Made by a program: the position numbers and the translations under genes. From NCBI GenBank assembly GCA_902762805.1, contig CACWPQ010000020.1, positions 1 to 50,093 on the forward strand: a DNA stretch of 50,093 nt. The letters run 5' to 3'. The notes beneath the pieces were generated by a model, which saw only the letters and a program-made list of their open reading frames with translations, ran no database searches and was not told the origin of the DNA. Source of the stretch: an uncultured Bacteroidota bacterium (lineage in GTDB: Bacteria > Bacteroidota > Bacteroidia > Bacteroidales > P3). Positions 8,480-16,208 of the stretch are shown piece after piece; position 1 is the stretch's first letter, and each line of letters begins with the position of its first letter.

Positions 8480-8516
8480 AGCGAGTTACGTCGTTTGGGG
8501 TCTTCCGTTCAAAACT

Positions 8517-8524
8517 GCAAAGAT
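8517..8524 (-). promoter_or_regulatory. -7 box for the LemA-like/M23 operon
   Basis: CAAAGATA on the plus strand reads TATCTTTG leftward, 38 nt before the LemA-like ATG. No matching TTTG is found at the usual spacing. Confidence 0.5.
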
Positions 8525-8613
8525 ACAAATAAAAATATAATTCGCGGTATGCGTGGACATATTTATCTTATCTTTGCTTCGCAACATACATGTTTTCAGT
8601 ATGAAAAAAAATA

Positions 8614-8645
8614 TTTGCCTATGTCAAAAAAACTTCGTAACTTTG
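8614..8645 (+). promoter_or_regulatory. Promoter of porP
   Basis: TTTG at 8614-8617 and TAACTTTG at 8638-8645, with a 20-nt spacer. Confidence 0.7.
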
Positions 8646-8688
8646 CCCCCGGTTTCCCACCCGATTTTTCTTCTCCCACACACCTCCC

Positions 8689-8721
8689 GACCGAAGAACA
8701 ACCGAAGAACAACCGAAGAAC
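8689..8721 (+). repeat. 11-nt tandem repeat (AACCGAAGAAC) in the porP leader
   Basis: Three units at 8689-8699, 8700-8710 and 8711-8721 (first base G in unit 1), followed by AGCCCTAG. A degenerate second pair (TGAGAACCCCT, GTCGTTCCCCG) follows at 8750-8771. The same units recur before lon (18776-18853) and related ones before dnaK. Confidence 0.85.
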
Positions 8722-8974
8722 AGCCCTAGTTGGTGCGGACAAACCACGGTGAGAACCCCTGTCGTTCCCCGCCGATGTGCCCTTCGGCAGCCGTCAGCGC
8801 AACCCCCAAAAAGTGGGAAAATAAGCCTCCGTCAACCGTTTTTTGCAAGCGTTCCGGTTCTGTAGGGTGAAAAATAACACCATGAAATACAGTCTGTTGC
8901 AAAAATATTTTGTTAAAAAGGGCGCCAATCCAAAAAATATTCGTAATATTGCGTTTTGAAATAGGCCTAAAAAT

Positions 8975-9988
8975 ATGTTAAAAATAACACAGAAAAAGGG
9001 ATTCAAACGCACGCTTCTCGGTGCCATGCTCCTCCTCTCCGGAGCTGCGCAGGCGCAGGACATCGGCTTCTCCCAATTCTATGCCAATCCCCTATACCTC
9101 AACCCCGCTTTCGCCGGCTCGGCCATCGCGCCACGCATCTCGCTCACCTATCGTGCCCAATGGCCCGGCCTCGTCAGCGCATTCACCACGGTGTCAGCCT
9201 CCTACGACCAGTACTTCCCCGACCTCCACGGCGGCCTCGGCTTCATCCTCCTCACCGACCGCCAGGGCGACCACGGCGCCCTCTCCACCTCCTTCTTCGG
9301 CGCCATGTACTCCTTCCGCTTCCAATTGAGCCGCGACATCTACATGAGCGCCGCCCTTCAGGCCTCCATCGTCAACATGCACCTCAACTGGAACGACTAC
9401 CTCCGCTTCCCCGACCAGATTGACGCCCGCATGGGCTTCTCCTACGCCACCGGCGCCACCCCGCCGGACAAGCTCACCAAGTGGAGCCCCGACTTCCACG
9501 CCGGCCTCCTCGTCAGCGGCTCGCAGTGGTACGCCGGCCTCGCCGTCGCACACCTCACCCAGCCCAACCAGGCCTTCTACTCCGAAGACCCCGTCCCGAT
9601 GAAATTCACCATCCACGGCGGCGGCATGATCAACGTCGCCGAAGAAAGCCGCCGCCAGTCCTCCCTCGGCCTCGGCTCCCCCATCGTCTCCCCCAATGTG
9701 GTCTACCAGCTCCAGGACGGCTTCAACTACTTCAACTACGGCGTCTACCTCGACTGGCAGCCCTTCCTCGTCGGCGTCTGGTTCCGCCACGGCCTCGAAA
9801 ACCCCGACGCCTTCATCTTCCAGGCCGGTTTCCAGCACGACTACTTCAAAGTGGGCTACTCCTACGACGTCACCGTCTCCAAGATGGCCAACGCCACCGC
9901 CGGCTCCCATGAGTTCACCCTCGGTTTCCTCCTCCCCATCCCCGAGCAGAAAAAGAAGGTCCGCGCCATCCGCTGCCCCTCCTTCTGA
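8975..9988 (+). CDS. Type IX secretion system PorP/SprF-family outer membrane protein
   Basis: Outer-membrane beta-barrel of the PorP/SprF family, which in Bacteroidetes works with the PorK/L/M/N machinery or anchors secreted surface proteins. At 337 aa its length is typical. The signal peptide ends near AQAQ, and the mature protein opens with the family hallmark DIGFSQFYANPLYLNPAFAGS, shown here in part. Alternating hydrophobic strands continue to a C-terminal strand, EFTLGFLLPI. A GldJ-like lipoprotein and an OstA-like protein follow in the same direction (66 and 6 nt gaps), so the three may form an envelope-biogenesis operon. Confidence 0.9.
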   Translation: MLKITQKKGFKRTLLGAMLLLSGAAQAQDIGFSQFYANPLYLNPAFAGSAIAPRISLTYRAQWPGLVSAFTTVSASYDQYFPDLHGGLGFILLTDRQGDHGALSTSFFGAMYSFRFQLSRDIYMSAALQASIVNMHLNWNDYLRFPDQIDARMGFSYATGATPPDKLTKWSPDFHAGLLVSGSQWYAGLAVAHLTQPNQAFYSEDPVPMKFTIHGGGMINVAEESRRQSSLGLGSPIVSPNVVYQLQDGFNYFNYGVYLDWQPFLVGVWFRHGLENPDAFIFQAGFQHDYFKVGYSYDVTVSKMANATAGSHEFTLGFLLPIPEQKKKVRAIRCPSF

Positions 9989-10054
9989 CGCAAAAAAATG
10001 TAACAAAAAACCAACTTCTTCGTTTATATAGAATAAAACAAAAATATAGTGTAT

Positions 10055-11629
10055 ATGAAACTGCTCAGATTTGCATGCTTGGCCTTGGCCACCACACTGA
10101 TGCTCGCCGCCTGCTCCAACAAGGCTGGCTCGTCTGATGTAACAGGCTGGAAGTACAACGACCCCACCTGGGGTGGCTACGACGTCTCCGACCGCACCAA
10201 CCAGCAGACCGCCCCGGGCCTCGTCTTCATCGAAGGCGGCTCCTTCGTCATGGGCCATGTCACTGAGGACACCCGCTACTCGTGGGACAACGTAGCCCAC
10301 ACCGTCACCGTCTCCTCCTTCTACATGGACGAGACCGAGGTCAGCAACAAATCCTACGGCGAGTTCGTCTACTGGATGCAGCGCGCCTACGGCGAAGAGT
10401 ATCCCGAAAAGGTGACCGCCATCATGCCCGACACCGCCACTTGGCGCGACAAGCTCGCCTGGCGCGAAAGCTTCGTCGACTACTACTTCCAGAGCCCCTC
10501 CTACCAGGAGTATCCCGTCGTCGGCGTCAGCTGGGAACAGGCCCAGTCGTTCTGCACCTGGCGTACCGACCGCGTCAACGAGAAACTCCTTGTCGACATG
10601 GGTATCATCGAGCTCGACCAGGAAAACCTCGGCACCGGTGCCTTCCAGACCGACGTCTACCTCGCCGGCCTCTATGAAGGCGAGACCAAGAAAGGCATCA
10701 CCAACCTCGACCCCAACGCCGGCGGCGAAGACCGACAGGTGCGCAAGTCCGACGGCATCCTCTACCCCTACTACCGCCTCCCGACCGAGGCCGAGTGGGA
10801 ATTCGCAGCCCTTGGCCACATCGGCAACACCTACGACGAGCGCGTCACCGAACACAAGACCTACCCCTGGGCTGGCCACAGTCTCCGCTCCTCCAATAAA
10901 AAGTACTACGGCCAGTTCCTCGCCAACTTCAAGCGCACCCGTGGCGATGCCATGGGCGTGGCCGGCAACCTCAACGACGGCTGGGACTACACCTGCCCCG
11001 TCAAGTGGTACTTCCCCAACGACTACGGCCTCTACAACATGGCCGGCAACGTCAGCGAGTGGTGCATGGACGTCTACCGTAAGACCGTCAACCCCGTCGG
11101 CGCCGACGACGTTGACCCCTTCCGTGGCAACATCTACCGTAAACCCGTCCGCGACGAAGAGAACGAAATCCTCATCGGCGAAGACGGCCTCATGCAGTAC
11201 GAAGAAGAAGACTACCAAATGAACCGCCGCAACTACCGTCAGGCCGACAACGTCAACTACCTCGACGGCGACCGCACCTCCAACCTCGACGGCAGCATGT
11301 GGAAAGACGCCGAGGCCAGCGAGGATGAAGAGGACGGCGAAGAGACCTCCGAGTATGCCGAAGAGGACGAAATCGAAGAGGATGGCGGCTCCCAGCTCAC
11401 CGGCGAGGACTACAATACCAACCAAATGTATCGTCGCCAGGTGCAGAGCAAGGACGACAAGACCACCTCGCTCGTCAACAACAAGGTGCGCGTCGTCAAG
11501 GGCGGCAGCTGGAAGGACCGCGCCTACTACCTCCAGTCCAGCACCCGTCGCTACTACGACCAAGACAAGTCCACCTCCTGGATCGGCTTCCGTTGCGCTA
11601 TGGATCGCCTTGGCTCACGCGTACAATAA
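10055..11629 (+). CDS. gldJ: GldJ-like gliding motility/T9SS lipoprotein (SUMF1 fold)
   Basis: The 524-aa lipoprotein has lipobox LAAC (Cys20) and a formylglycine-generating-enzyme (SUMF1) fold: FIEGGSFVMGHV, MDETEVSNKSYGEFV, YPVVGVSWEQAQSFC, RLPTEAEWEFAA, GNVSEWCMDVY, VVKGGSWKDRAYYL and GFRCAMDRLGS. WRTDRVNE after the first module is typical of GldJ, a periplasmic lipoprotein needed for gliding/T9SS in Flavobacterium; GldK/PorK is the nearest alternative. An acidic insert at about 410-445 (EDEEDGEETSEYAEEDEIEE) precedes the last module. The start at 10055 gives a clean signal peptide; a GTG two codons upstream is the alternative. Confidence 0.82.
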   Translation: MKLLRFACLALATTLMLAACSNKAGSSDVTGWKYNDPTWGGYDVSDRTNQQTAPGLVFIEGGSFVMGHVTEDTRYSWDNVAHTVTVSSFYMDETEVSNKSYGEFVYWMQRAYGEEYPEKVTAIMPDTATWRDKLAWRESFVDYYFQSPSYQEYPVVGVSWEQAQSFCTWRTDRVNEKLLVDMGIIELDQENLGTGAFQTDVYLAGLYEGETKKGITNLDPNAGGEDRQVRKSDGILYPYYRLPTEAEWEFAALGHIGNTYDERVTEHKTYPWAGHSLRSSNKKYYGQFLANFKRTRGDAMGVAGNLNDGWDYTCPVKWYFPNDYGLYNMAGNVSEWCMDVYRKTVNPVGADDVDPFRGNIYRKPVRDEENEILIGEDGLMQYEEEDYQMNRRNYRQADNVNYLDGDRTSNLDGSMWKDAEASEDEEDGEETSEYAEEDEIEEDGGSQLTGEDYNTNQMYRRQVQSKDDKTTSLVNNKVRVVKGGSWKDRAYYLQSSTRRYYDQDKSTSWIGFRCAMDRLGSRVQ

Positions 11630-11635
11630 CAAGCA

Positions 11636-13144
11636 TTGAGAAAGGCATCGGCAATAATAGTTCTACTTCTGGGCGTCGCAGTCTCCTGCGGCGCCCAGAA
11701 GTTGATTGACTACTCCGCCGGTATGGGTTCGCGCGACCCCGACAACGGCGACATCTGGATTCTCTACCGCGGCGTCACAGCCCGCCACGAGGGTATGACC
11801 CTCACCTCCGACTCCGCCCATTTCGACACCCGACAGAACAGCTTCACCGCTTTCGGCGACGTGGTGGTCGAAATCTCCGACACCACCTACATCTATGGCG
11901 ACGTCATCCACTACGACGGCAACACCCGCATCGTCGACGTCTGGGACGACACCGTCACCCTCGTCGATGGACAGACCAACCTCCTTGCCGACCACATCAC
12001 CTACGAGCGCAACCGCGCCACCGCCTACTACACCCGCTGGGGACACGGCTCCAGTGGCACGCGCACCCTCTACAGCCAGCAGGGCGAATACAACTCAGAC
12101 CTCAAGGAATTCTATATCTACATCGACGTCGTCCTCACTGACTCCGCGATGACCCTCTACACCGACACCCTCGTCTACAACACCCGCACCGAGGTCGCCC
12201 ACTTCGAAAGTCCCACCACCATCTACAGCGATTCTTCGGTCATCTACAGCGAACTCGGCGACTACAACACCGCCACCCGCTTTGCCGTCTCCTATCGCGC
12301 CTCGCGCGTCGACGGCAAGGGGCAGATGATCAAGAGCGACACCCTCTACTACGACGACCAGCGCCGCTTCGGCAAGGCCTATGGACACGTCCTCATCGTC
12401 GACTCGACCAACGACCTCACCTGCTCCGGCCACTACGGCGAAACCAGTCAGGCCGACCGCTACTCCTACGTGACCGACAGCGCCTTGGTGCGCTTTGTCG
12501 ACCGCGGCGACACGCTCTACCTCCATGCCGACACCGTCTATGTCGTCACCAACGATTCCAATCAGCTTCACACTGTCCGCGCATGCCACCGCGTGAAGGT
12601 CTATCGCCGCGATGCCCAGGCCATGTGCGACTCGGCCTTCTACTCCGCTCCCGACTCGCTCCTCTCGCTCTACAAAGACCCTGTCCTTTGGTACGACCAC
12701 TACCAGTGCTCTGCCGACACCATCGAGGTGCTCCATGACTCTACTGGCGCCCGCCTGGCCTACCTGCGCTCCAACTGTTTCGCCATGCAGCAGGTGGACC
12801 GCGAGAAGTTCAACCAGCTCAAAGGCCGGCAGGGCATCGTCCACCTTGATGCCGGCGAGCCCCGGTATGCCGATGTCATCGGCAACGCCGAGATGGTCTT
12901 CTACATCACCGAGAGCGACACTGCCAGCGGCACTTCCCTCATCGGCGCCAATGTGGGCGTCGGCTCCTCCATGCGCATCTACTTCGACACCGCCCGCGCC
13001 CCCGAGCGCGTCGTGACCTACGACAAGCCCGACATGAAGACCTATCCCGTGATGAGTGTTCCCGACGAGTGGAAGCGCCTCAAGGGCTTTCGCTGGCTCC
13101 CCCAACGGCGACCGCGACGGCCGGAGGATGTATTCGTGTGGTGA
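11636..13144 (+). CDS. OstA-like (LptA/LptD N-domain) envelope protein
   Basis: A 502-aa secreted protein made of repeated short beta motifs such as ADHITYERN, GDYNTATRF and SDTLYYDDQRRFGKAYGHV, matching the OstA/LptA organic-solvent-tolerance family. Family members form beta-jellyroll bridges for lipopolysaccharide transport; a role in LPS transport is inferred. The start is TTG at 11636, because the upstream gene's TAA at 11627-11629 is in the same frame and only CAA and GCA lie between. This start gives a good signal peptide ending near SCGAQ. It lies 6 nt after the GldJ-like gene, so translation is probably coupled. The stop codon overlaps an inverted repeat of the grpE control region. 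Confidence 0.85.
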   Translation: MRKASAIIVLLLGVAVSCGAQKLIDYSAGMGSRDPDNGDIWILYRGVTARHEGMTLTSDSAHFDTRQNSFTAFGDVVVEISDTTYIYGDVIHYDGNTRIVDVWDDTVTLVDGQTNLLADHITYERNRATAYYTRWGHGSSGTRTLYSQQGEYNSDLKEFYIYIDVVLTDSAMTLYTDTLVYNTRTEVAHFESPTTIYSDSSVIYSELGDYNTATRFAVSYRASRVDGKGQMIKSDTLYYDDQRRFGKAYGHVLIVDSTNDLTCSGHYGETSQADRYSYVTDSALVRFVDRGDTLYLHADTVYVVTNDSNQLHTVRACHRVKVYRRDAQAMCDSAFYSAPDSLLSLYKDPVLWYDHYQCSADTIEVLHDSTGARLAYLRSNCFAMQQVDREKFNQLKGRQGIVHLDAGEPRYADVIGNAEMVFYITESDTASGTSLIGANVGVGSSMRIYFDTARAPERVVTYDKPDMKTYPVMSVPDEWKRLKGFRWLPQRRPRRPEDVFVW

Positions 13145-13182
13145 CAAAATGTCAGTCCGACTGCCAATGGCAGTCTTTTTGC
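13142..13182 (+). promoter_or_regulatory. Sigma-54-like promoter and inverted repeat upstream of grpE-dnaJ
   Basis: An inverted repeat TGACA-AAA-TGTCA (13142-13154) overlaps TGTCAGTC (13150-13157). Ten bases later, TGGCAGTCTTTTTGC (13168-13182) has GG and GC at the -24/-12 spacing of a sigma-54 promoter. No TAnnTTTG box is seen. The same TGTCAGTC plus TGGCA arrangement precedes dnaK. Part of this sequence (GACTGCC-AAT-GGCAGTC-TTTTT, 13159-13180) could instead be a terminator for the upstream operon. Confidence 0.5.
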
Positions 13183-13218
13183 ATATTATAGTGTAAAAAT
13201 CAGAAAAGAACTACCCCT

Positions 13219-13752
13219 ATGAGCAACAAAGAGAAACACAACGAAGAGACCGAACCCATCGACGAGCAGGCCGTCGACACCGAGCAGCCCGCCGCAGAAG
13301 ATACCCCCCAACCCACCGAAGAAGACAAGGTGCAGGAGATGGGCGAAAAACTGGCCGAACTGAACGACAAGTACCTCCGCCTCTACTCCGAGTACGAGAA
13401 CTACCGCAAGCGCACTACCCAGGAGAAGGCCGACCTGCTCCTCAACGGCAGCCGCGAGATGATGAAGGCCATCCTGCCCGTCATCGACGACTTCGAGCGC
13501 GCCCTCTCCGCCATCGGCGACGAGGAGGGTGTGCTGCTCATCTACAACAAGATGATTAAAATCCTCGAGCAGAAGGGTCTCAAAGCCATGGAGGCCAAGG
13601 GCGAGAAATTCGACGAGAGCCTCCACGAGGCCGTCACCCAGATTCCCGCTGCCGATGCCGGGCAGAAAGGCCTCGTGATGGATGTGATAGAGAAGGGCTA
13701 CTACCTCAACGACAAGGTACTGCGCTATGCCAAAGTGGTTGTGGCCTGTTAA
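13219..13752 (+). CDS. grpE: Nucleotide exchange factor GrpE
   Basis: Cytoplasmic ADP-release factor for DnaK, 177 aa. An acidic Glu/Pro-rich N-terminal tail (1-45) leads into a long helix (KLAELNDKYLRLYSEYENYRKRT) and the C-terminal beta wing (HEAVTQIPAADAG, VIEKGYYLNDKVLRYAKVVV). It lies 20 nt upstream of dnaJ in the same direction, forming a chaperone operon. The partner dnaK lies about 14 kb away with a similar control region. Confidence 0.95.
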   Translation: MSNKEKHNEETEPIDEQAVDTEQPAAEDTPQPTEEDKVQEMGEKLAELNDKYLRLYSEYENYRKRTTQEKADLLLNGSREMMKAILPVIDDFERALSAIGDEEGVLLIYNKMIKILEQKGLKAMEAKGEKFDESLHEAVTQIPAADAGQKGLVMDVIEKGYYLNDKVLRYAKVVVAC

Positions 13753-13772
13753 GTGTTAGGAGCAAATAGTTT

Positions 13773-14921
13773 ATGGCAAAAAGAGATTACTATGAAGTAC
13801 TCGGCGTGAGCAAGAACGCCACCGCCGACGAGCTGAAGAAGGCCTACCGCAAGCTGGCCCTCCAGTACCACCCCGACCGCAACCCCGGCGACAAGGAGGC
13901 CGAGGAGAAGTTCAAGGAGGCGGCCGAGGCCTACGATGTGTTGAGCAATCCCGACAAGAAAGCCCGCTACGACCAGTTCGGCCACGCCGGCGTCGACGGT
14001 GCCTACGGCCAGGGAGGCATGGACATGAACGACATCTTCTCCCAGTTCGGAAGCATCTTCGGCGACCTCTTCGGCGGCGGCGGTTTCCGCGGCTTCAGCG
14101 GCTTCGGCGGCGGTGGCGCCCAGCGGCGCGTCATGCGCGGCAGCAACCTCCGCATCAAGGTGAAGCTCACCCTCGAGGAGATTGACCGCGGCTGCGAGAA
14201 GAAGATAAAAGTCAGCAAATATGTACCCTGCAAGACCTGCGGCGGCAGCGGCTCGCGCGACGGCAAGCTCGAGACCTGCCCCCATTGCCACGGCACCGGT
14301 GTGGTCACCGAGACCAAGCGCACCATGCTCGGCATGATGCAGACCCAGGGCGCCTGCCCCCATTGCGGCGGCGAAGGTCGTATAGTGAAGGACAAATGCC
14401 ACGACTGCCATGGCGACGGCATTGTGAAGAGCGACGAAATCATCACCATCAACATTCCCGCCGGTGTGCAGGATGGCATGCAGCTGGCCATGTCGGGCCA
14501 GGGCAATGCCGCCCCTCGCGGCGGTGTGCCGGGCGACCTCATCGTGCTGGTGGAGGAGGTGGAGCACGAGCTGTTTGAGCGCCAGGATGCCAACCTCTAC
14601 TATAATGCCTTCATCACTTTTGCCGATGCCGCCCTCGGTGCTTCGGTGGAAATCCCCACGCTTGGAGGCAAGGTCAAAATCAAGATCGACGCCGGAACCC
14701 CCTCGGGCCGTGTGGTCCGCCTGCGCGGAAAAGGTTTGCCCATACTCAACGGCTACGGCCGCGGCGACCTCCTGGTGAGCCTCAATGTGTGGGTGCCCAA
14801 GGAGCTCACCAAGGACGAGAAGAAGCAGCTCGAGGAGCTGGGCAAGCACCCCAATTTCCAGCCCAACCCGTCCAAACAGGAGCGCGGCTTCTTCGACAAG
14901 ATGAAAGAAATGTTCAGCTAG
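13773..14921 (+). CDS. dnaJ: Chaperone protein DnaJ
   Basis: Hsp40 co-chaperone stimulating DnaK ATPase, 382 aa. J-domain with the HPD motif (YHPDRNPGD) at ~30-38, Gly/Phe-rich linker ~75-115, and a full set of four CxxCxGxG-type zinc motifs ([32 protein letters not shown]), then the substrate-binding C-terminal domains ([18 protein letters not shown]). Its length is normal and all key motifs are intact. It is cotranscribed with grpE; the DUF2851 gene starts 3 nt after the stop. Confidence 0.96.
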   Translation: MAKRDYYEVLGVSKNATADELKKAYRKLALQYHPDRNPGDKEAEEKFKEAAEAYDVLSNPDKKARYDQFGHAGVDGAYGQGGMDMNDIFSQFGSIFGDLFGGGGFRGFSGFGGGGAQRRVMRGSNLRIKVKLTLEEIDRGCEKKIKVSKYVPCKTCGGSGSRDGKLETCPHCHGTGVVTETKRTMLGMMQTQGACPHCGGEGRIVKDKCHDCHGDGIVKSDEIITINIPAGVQDGMQLAMSGQGNAAPRGGVPGDLIVLVEEVEHELFERQDANLYYNAFITFADAALGASVEIPTLGGKVKIKIDAGTPSGRVVRLRGKGLPILNGYGRGDLLVSLNVWVPKELTKDEKKQLEELGKHPNFQPNPSKQERGFFDKMKEMFS

Positions 14922-14924
14922 GCG

Positions 14925-16208
14925 ATGACAGAAGCGTTCTTGCACTACCTCTGGCAGCATCAGATGCTCGACAAGAGGCTGGCCACCACCGACGGCCAGC
15001 CCGTTGTCGTTATTAGTGCCGGAACCCTCAACCGCGACGCCGGCCCCGACTTCTTCAACGCACGCCTCACCATCGACGGCGTGGAGTGGGTGGGCAACAT
15101 CGAGGTGCATTTGCGCACCTCGGACTGGAATGCCCACCGCCACACCGCCGACCCCGCCTACAACAACGTCATCCTCCACGTCGTCTACGAGCACGACGCT
15201 GACATCACCCTTCACAATGGTCGCCAGCCTCTCACCCTCGAGCTGCGCCATTTCCTCCATCCCTCGATCGTGGCCAACTACGACGCCCTCATGGCGCCGT
15301 CGACCGTCGACGCCATCCCCTGCGCCAAGCGCCTGCCGCAGGTGCCGAAGCTCATCACCGGCTCGTTCCTCGACCGCCTCGTCGTGGAACGCATACAGGC
15401 CAAATCCGAACTGGTGCGACGACTGCTCGATGAGAGCCGCGGCGGCTGGGAGCAGACCTGCTACTGGCTGCTGGCCCACTACTTCGGCGGCAAGGTCAAC
15501 GCCCTGCCGTTCGAGCTGCTGGCCAAGGCCACCCCGCCCACCCTCCTGGCACGCTGGAAGGACAATCCCCAGCGCCTCGAGGCCCTCCTCATGGGACAGG
15601 CCGGTCTGCTGGAGGGATACTTCGAGGACGACTATCCGCGCCAGCTGCAGGCCGACTACCATGCCCTGCGCCAGGGCGCCTCGCTCATCCCCATCGACGC
15701 CGCCCTCTGGCGCCTCTTCCGCCTGCGCCCCTCGGCCTTCCCCACCATCCGCATCAGCCAGCTGGCCCACCTCCTGGCCTCCACCTCCAGCCTCTTCTCC
15801 TCGCTGCTCACCATGACCCAGGTGGCCGACATCGAGCGCCTCTTCGCCTGCCGTGCCTCCTCCTATTGGGACAACCACTACCACTTCGACCAGCCCACCG
15901 CCAAAAGCTCGGTCAAGCAGCTCGGACGCATGCAGGCCGACCTGCTGGTCATCAACGCCTGGGTGCCACTCCTCTTCGTCTATGGCGAGACGATGGGCAA
16001 CCAGCACTACAAGGACCAGGCCGTGGCGCTGCTCGAGCAGCTGGGCGCCGAGGACAACGCCGTCACCCGACAGTGGCTCTCCGCGGGTCTGTCGCCTGCC
16101 AACGCCGCCCAGTCGCAAGCCCTGCTGCAACTCAAAAACCACTACTGCTACAGCCGCCGTTGCCTCGACTGCCGCATCGGCCACCACATAATGAAACACA
16201 CCTCATGA
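14925..16208 (+). CDS. DUF2851 family protein
   Basis: A 427-aa cytoplasmic protein of the DUF2851 family, found mainly in Bacteroidetes and without known function. Recognisable family segments: EAFLHYLWQHQ at the N-terminus, GTLNRDAGPDFFNARLTIDG, and WVGNIEVHLRTSDWNAH followed by NVILHVVYEHD. It ends with several cysteines (CYSRRCLDCRIGHHI), a possible metal-binding cluster seen in the family. It starts 3 nt after dnaJ and its TGA overlaps the ATG of murF-alr (ATGA), so translation is likely coupled. Confidence 0.9.
   Translation: MTEAFLHYLWQHQMLDKRLATTDGQPVVVISAGTLNRDAGPDFFNARLTIDGVEWVGNIEVHLRTSDWNAHRHTADPAYNNVILHVVYEHDADITLHNGRQPLTLELRHFLHPSIVANYDALMAPSTVDAIPCAKRLPQVPKLITGSFLDRLVVERIQAKSELVRRLLDESRGGWEQTCYWLLAHYFGGKVNALPFELLAKATPPTLLARWKDNPQRLEALLMGQAGLLEGYFEDDYPRQLQADYHALRQGASLIPIDAALWRLFRLRPSAFPTIRISQLAHLLASTSSLFSSLLTMTQVADIERLFACRASSYWDNHYHFDQPTAKSSVKQLGRMQADLLVINAWVPLLFVYGETMGNQHYKDQAVALLEQLGAEDNAVTRQWLSAGLSPANAAQSQALLQLKNHYCYSRRCLDCRIGHHIMKHTS

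Larger units (their letters stand above)
8480..8974. other. Divergent intergenic region, LemA-like gene / porP
   Basis: No gene is supported here. It holds a leftward -7 box (8517-8524), the porP promoter (8614-8645), 11-nt tandem repeats (8689-8721 and 8750-8771), and an AT-rich stretch before porP. The porP leader would be about 325 nt if transcription starts at the 8638 box. Confidence 0.6.

Noticed and set aside
8900..8945. Leftward promoter TATTTTTG upstream of porP
   Set aside because: Spacer to the nearest TTTG is 23 nt and no gene follows leftward for 400 nt.
13159..13180. Simple terminator of the porP-gldJ-ostA genes
   Set aside because: Possible (7-bp stem plus T-run), but the same sequence aligns with the dnaK control region, so a promoter role is preferred; both roles may coexist.
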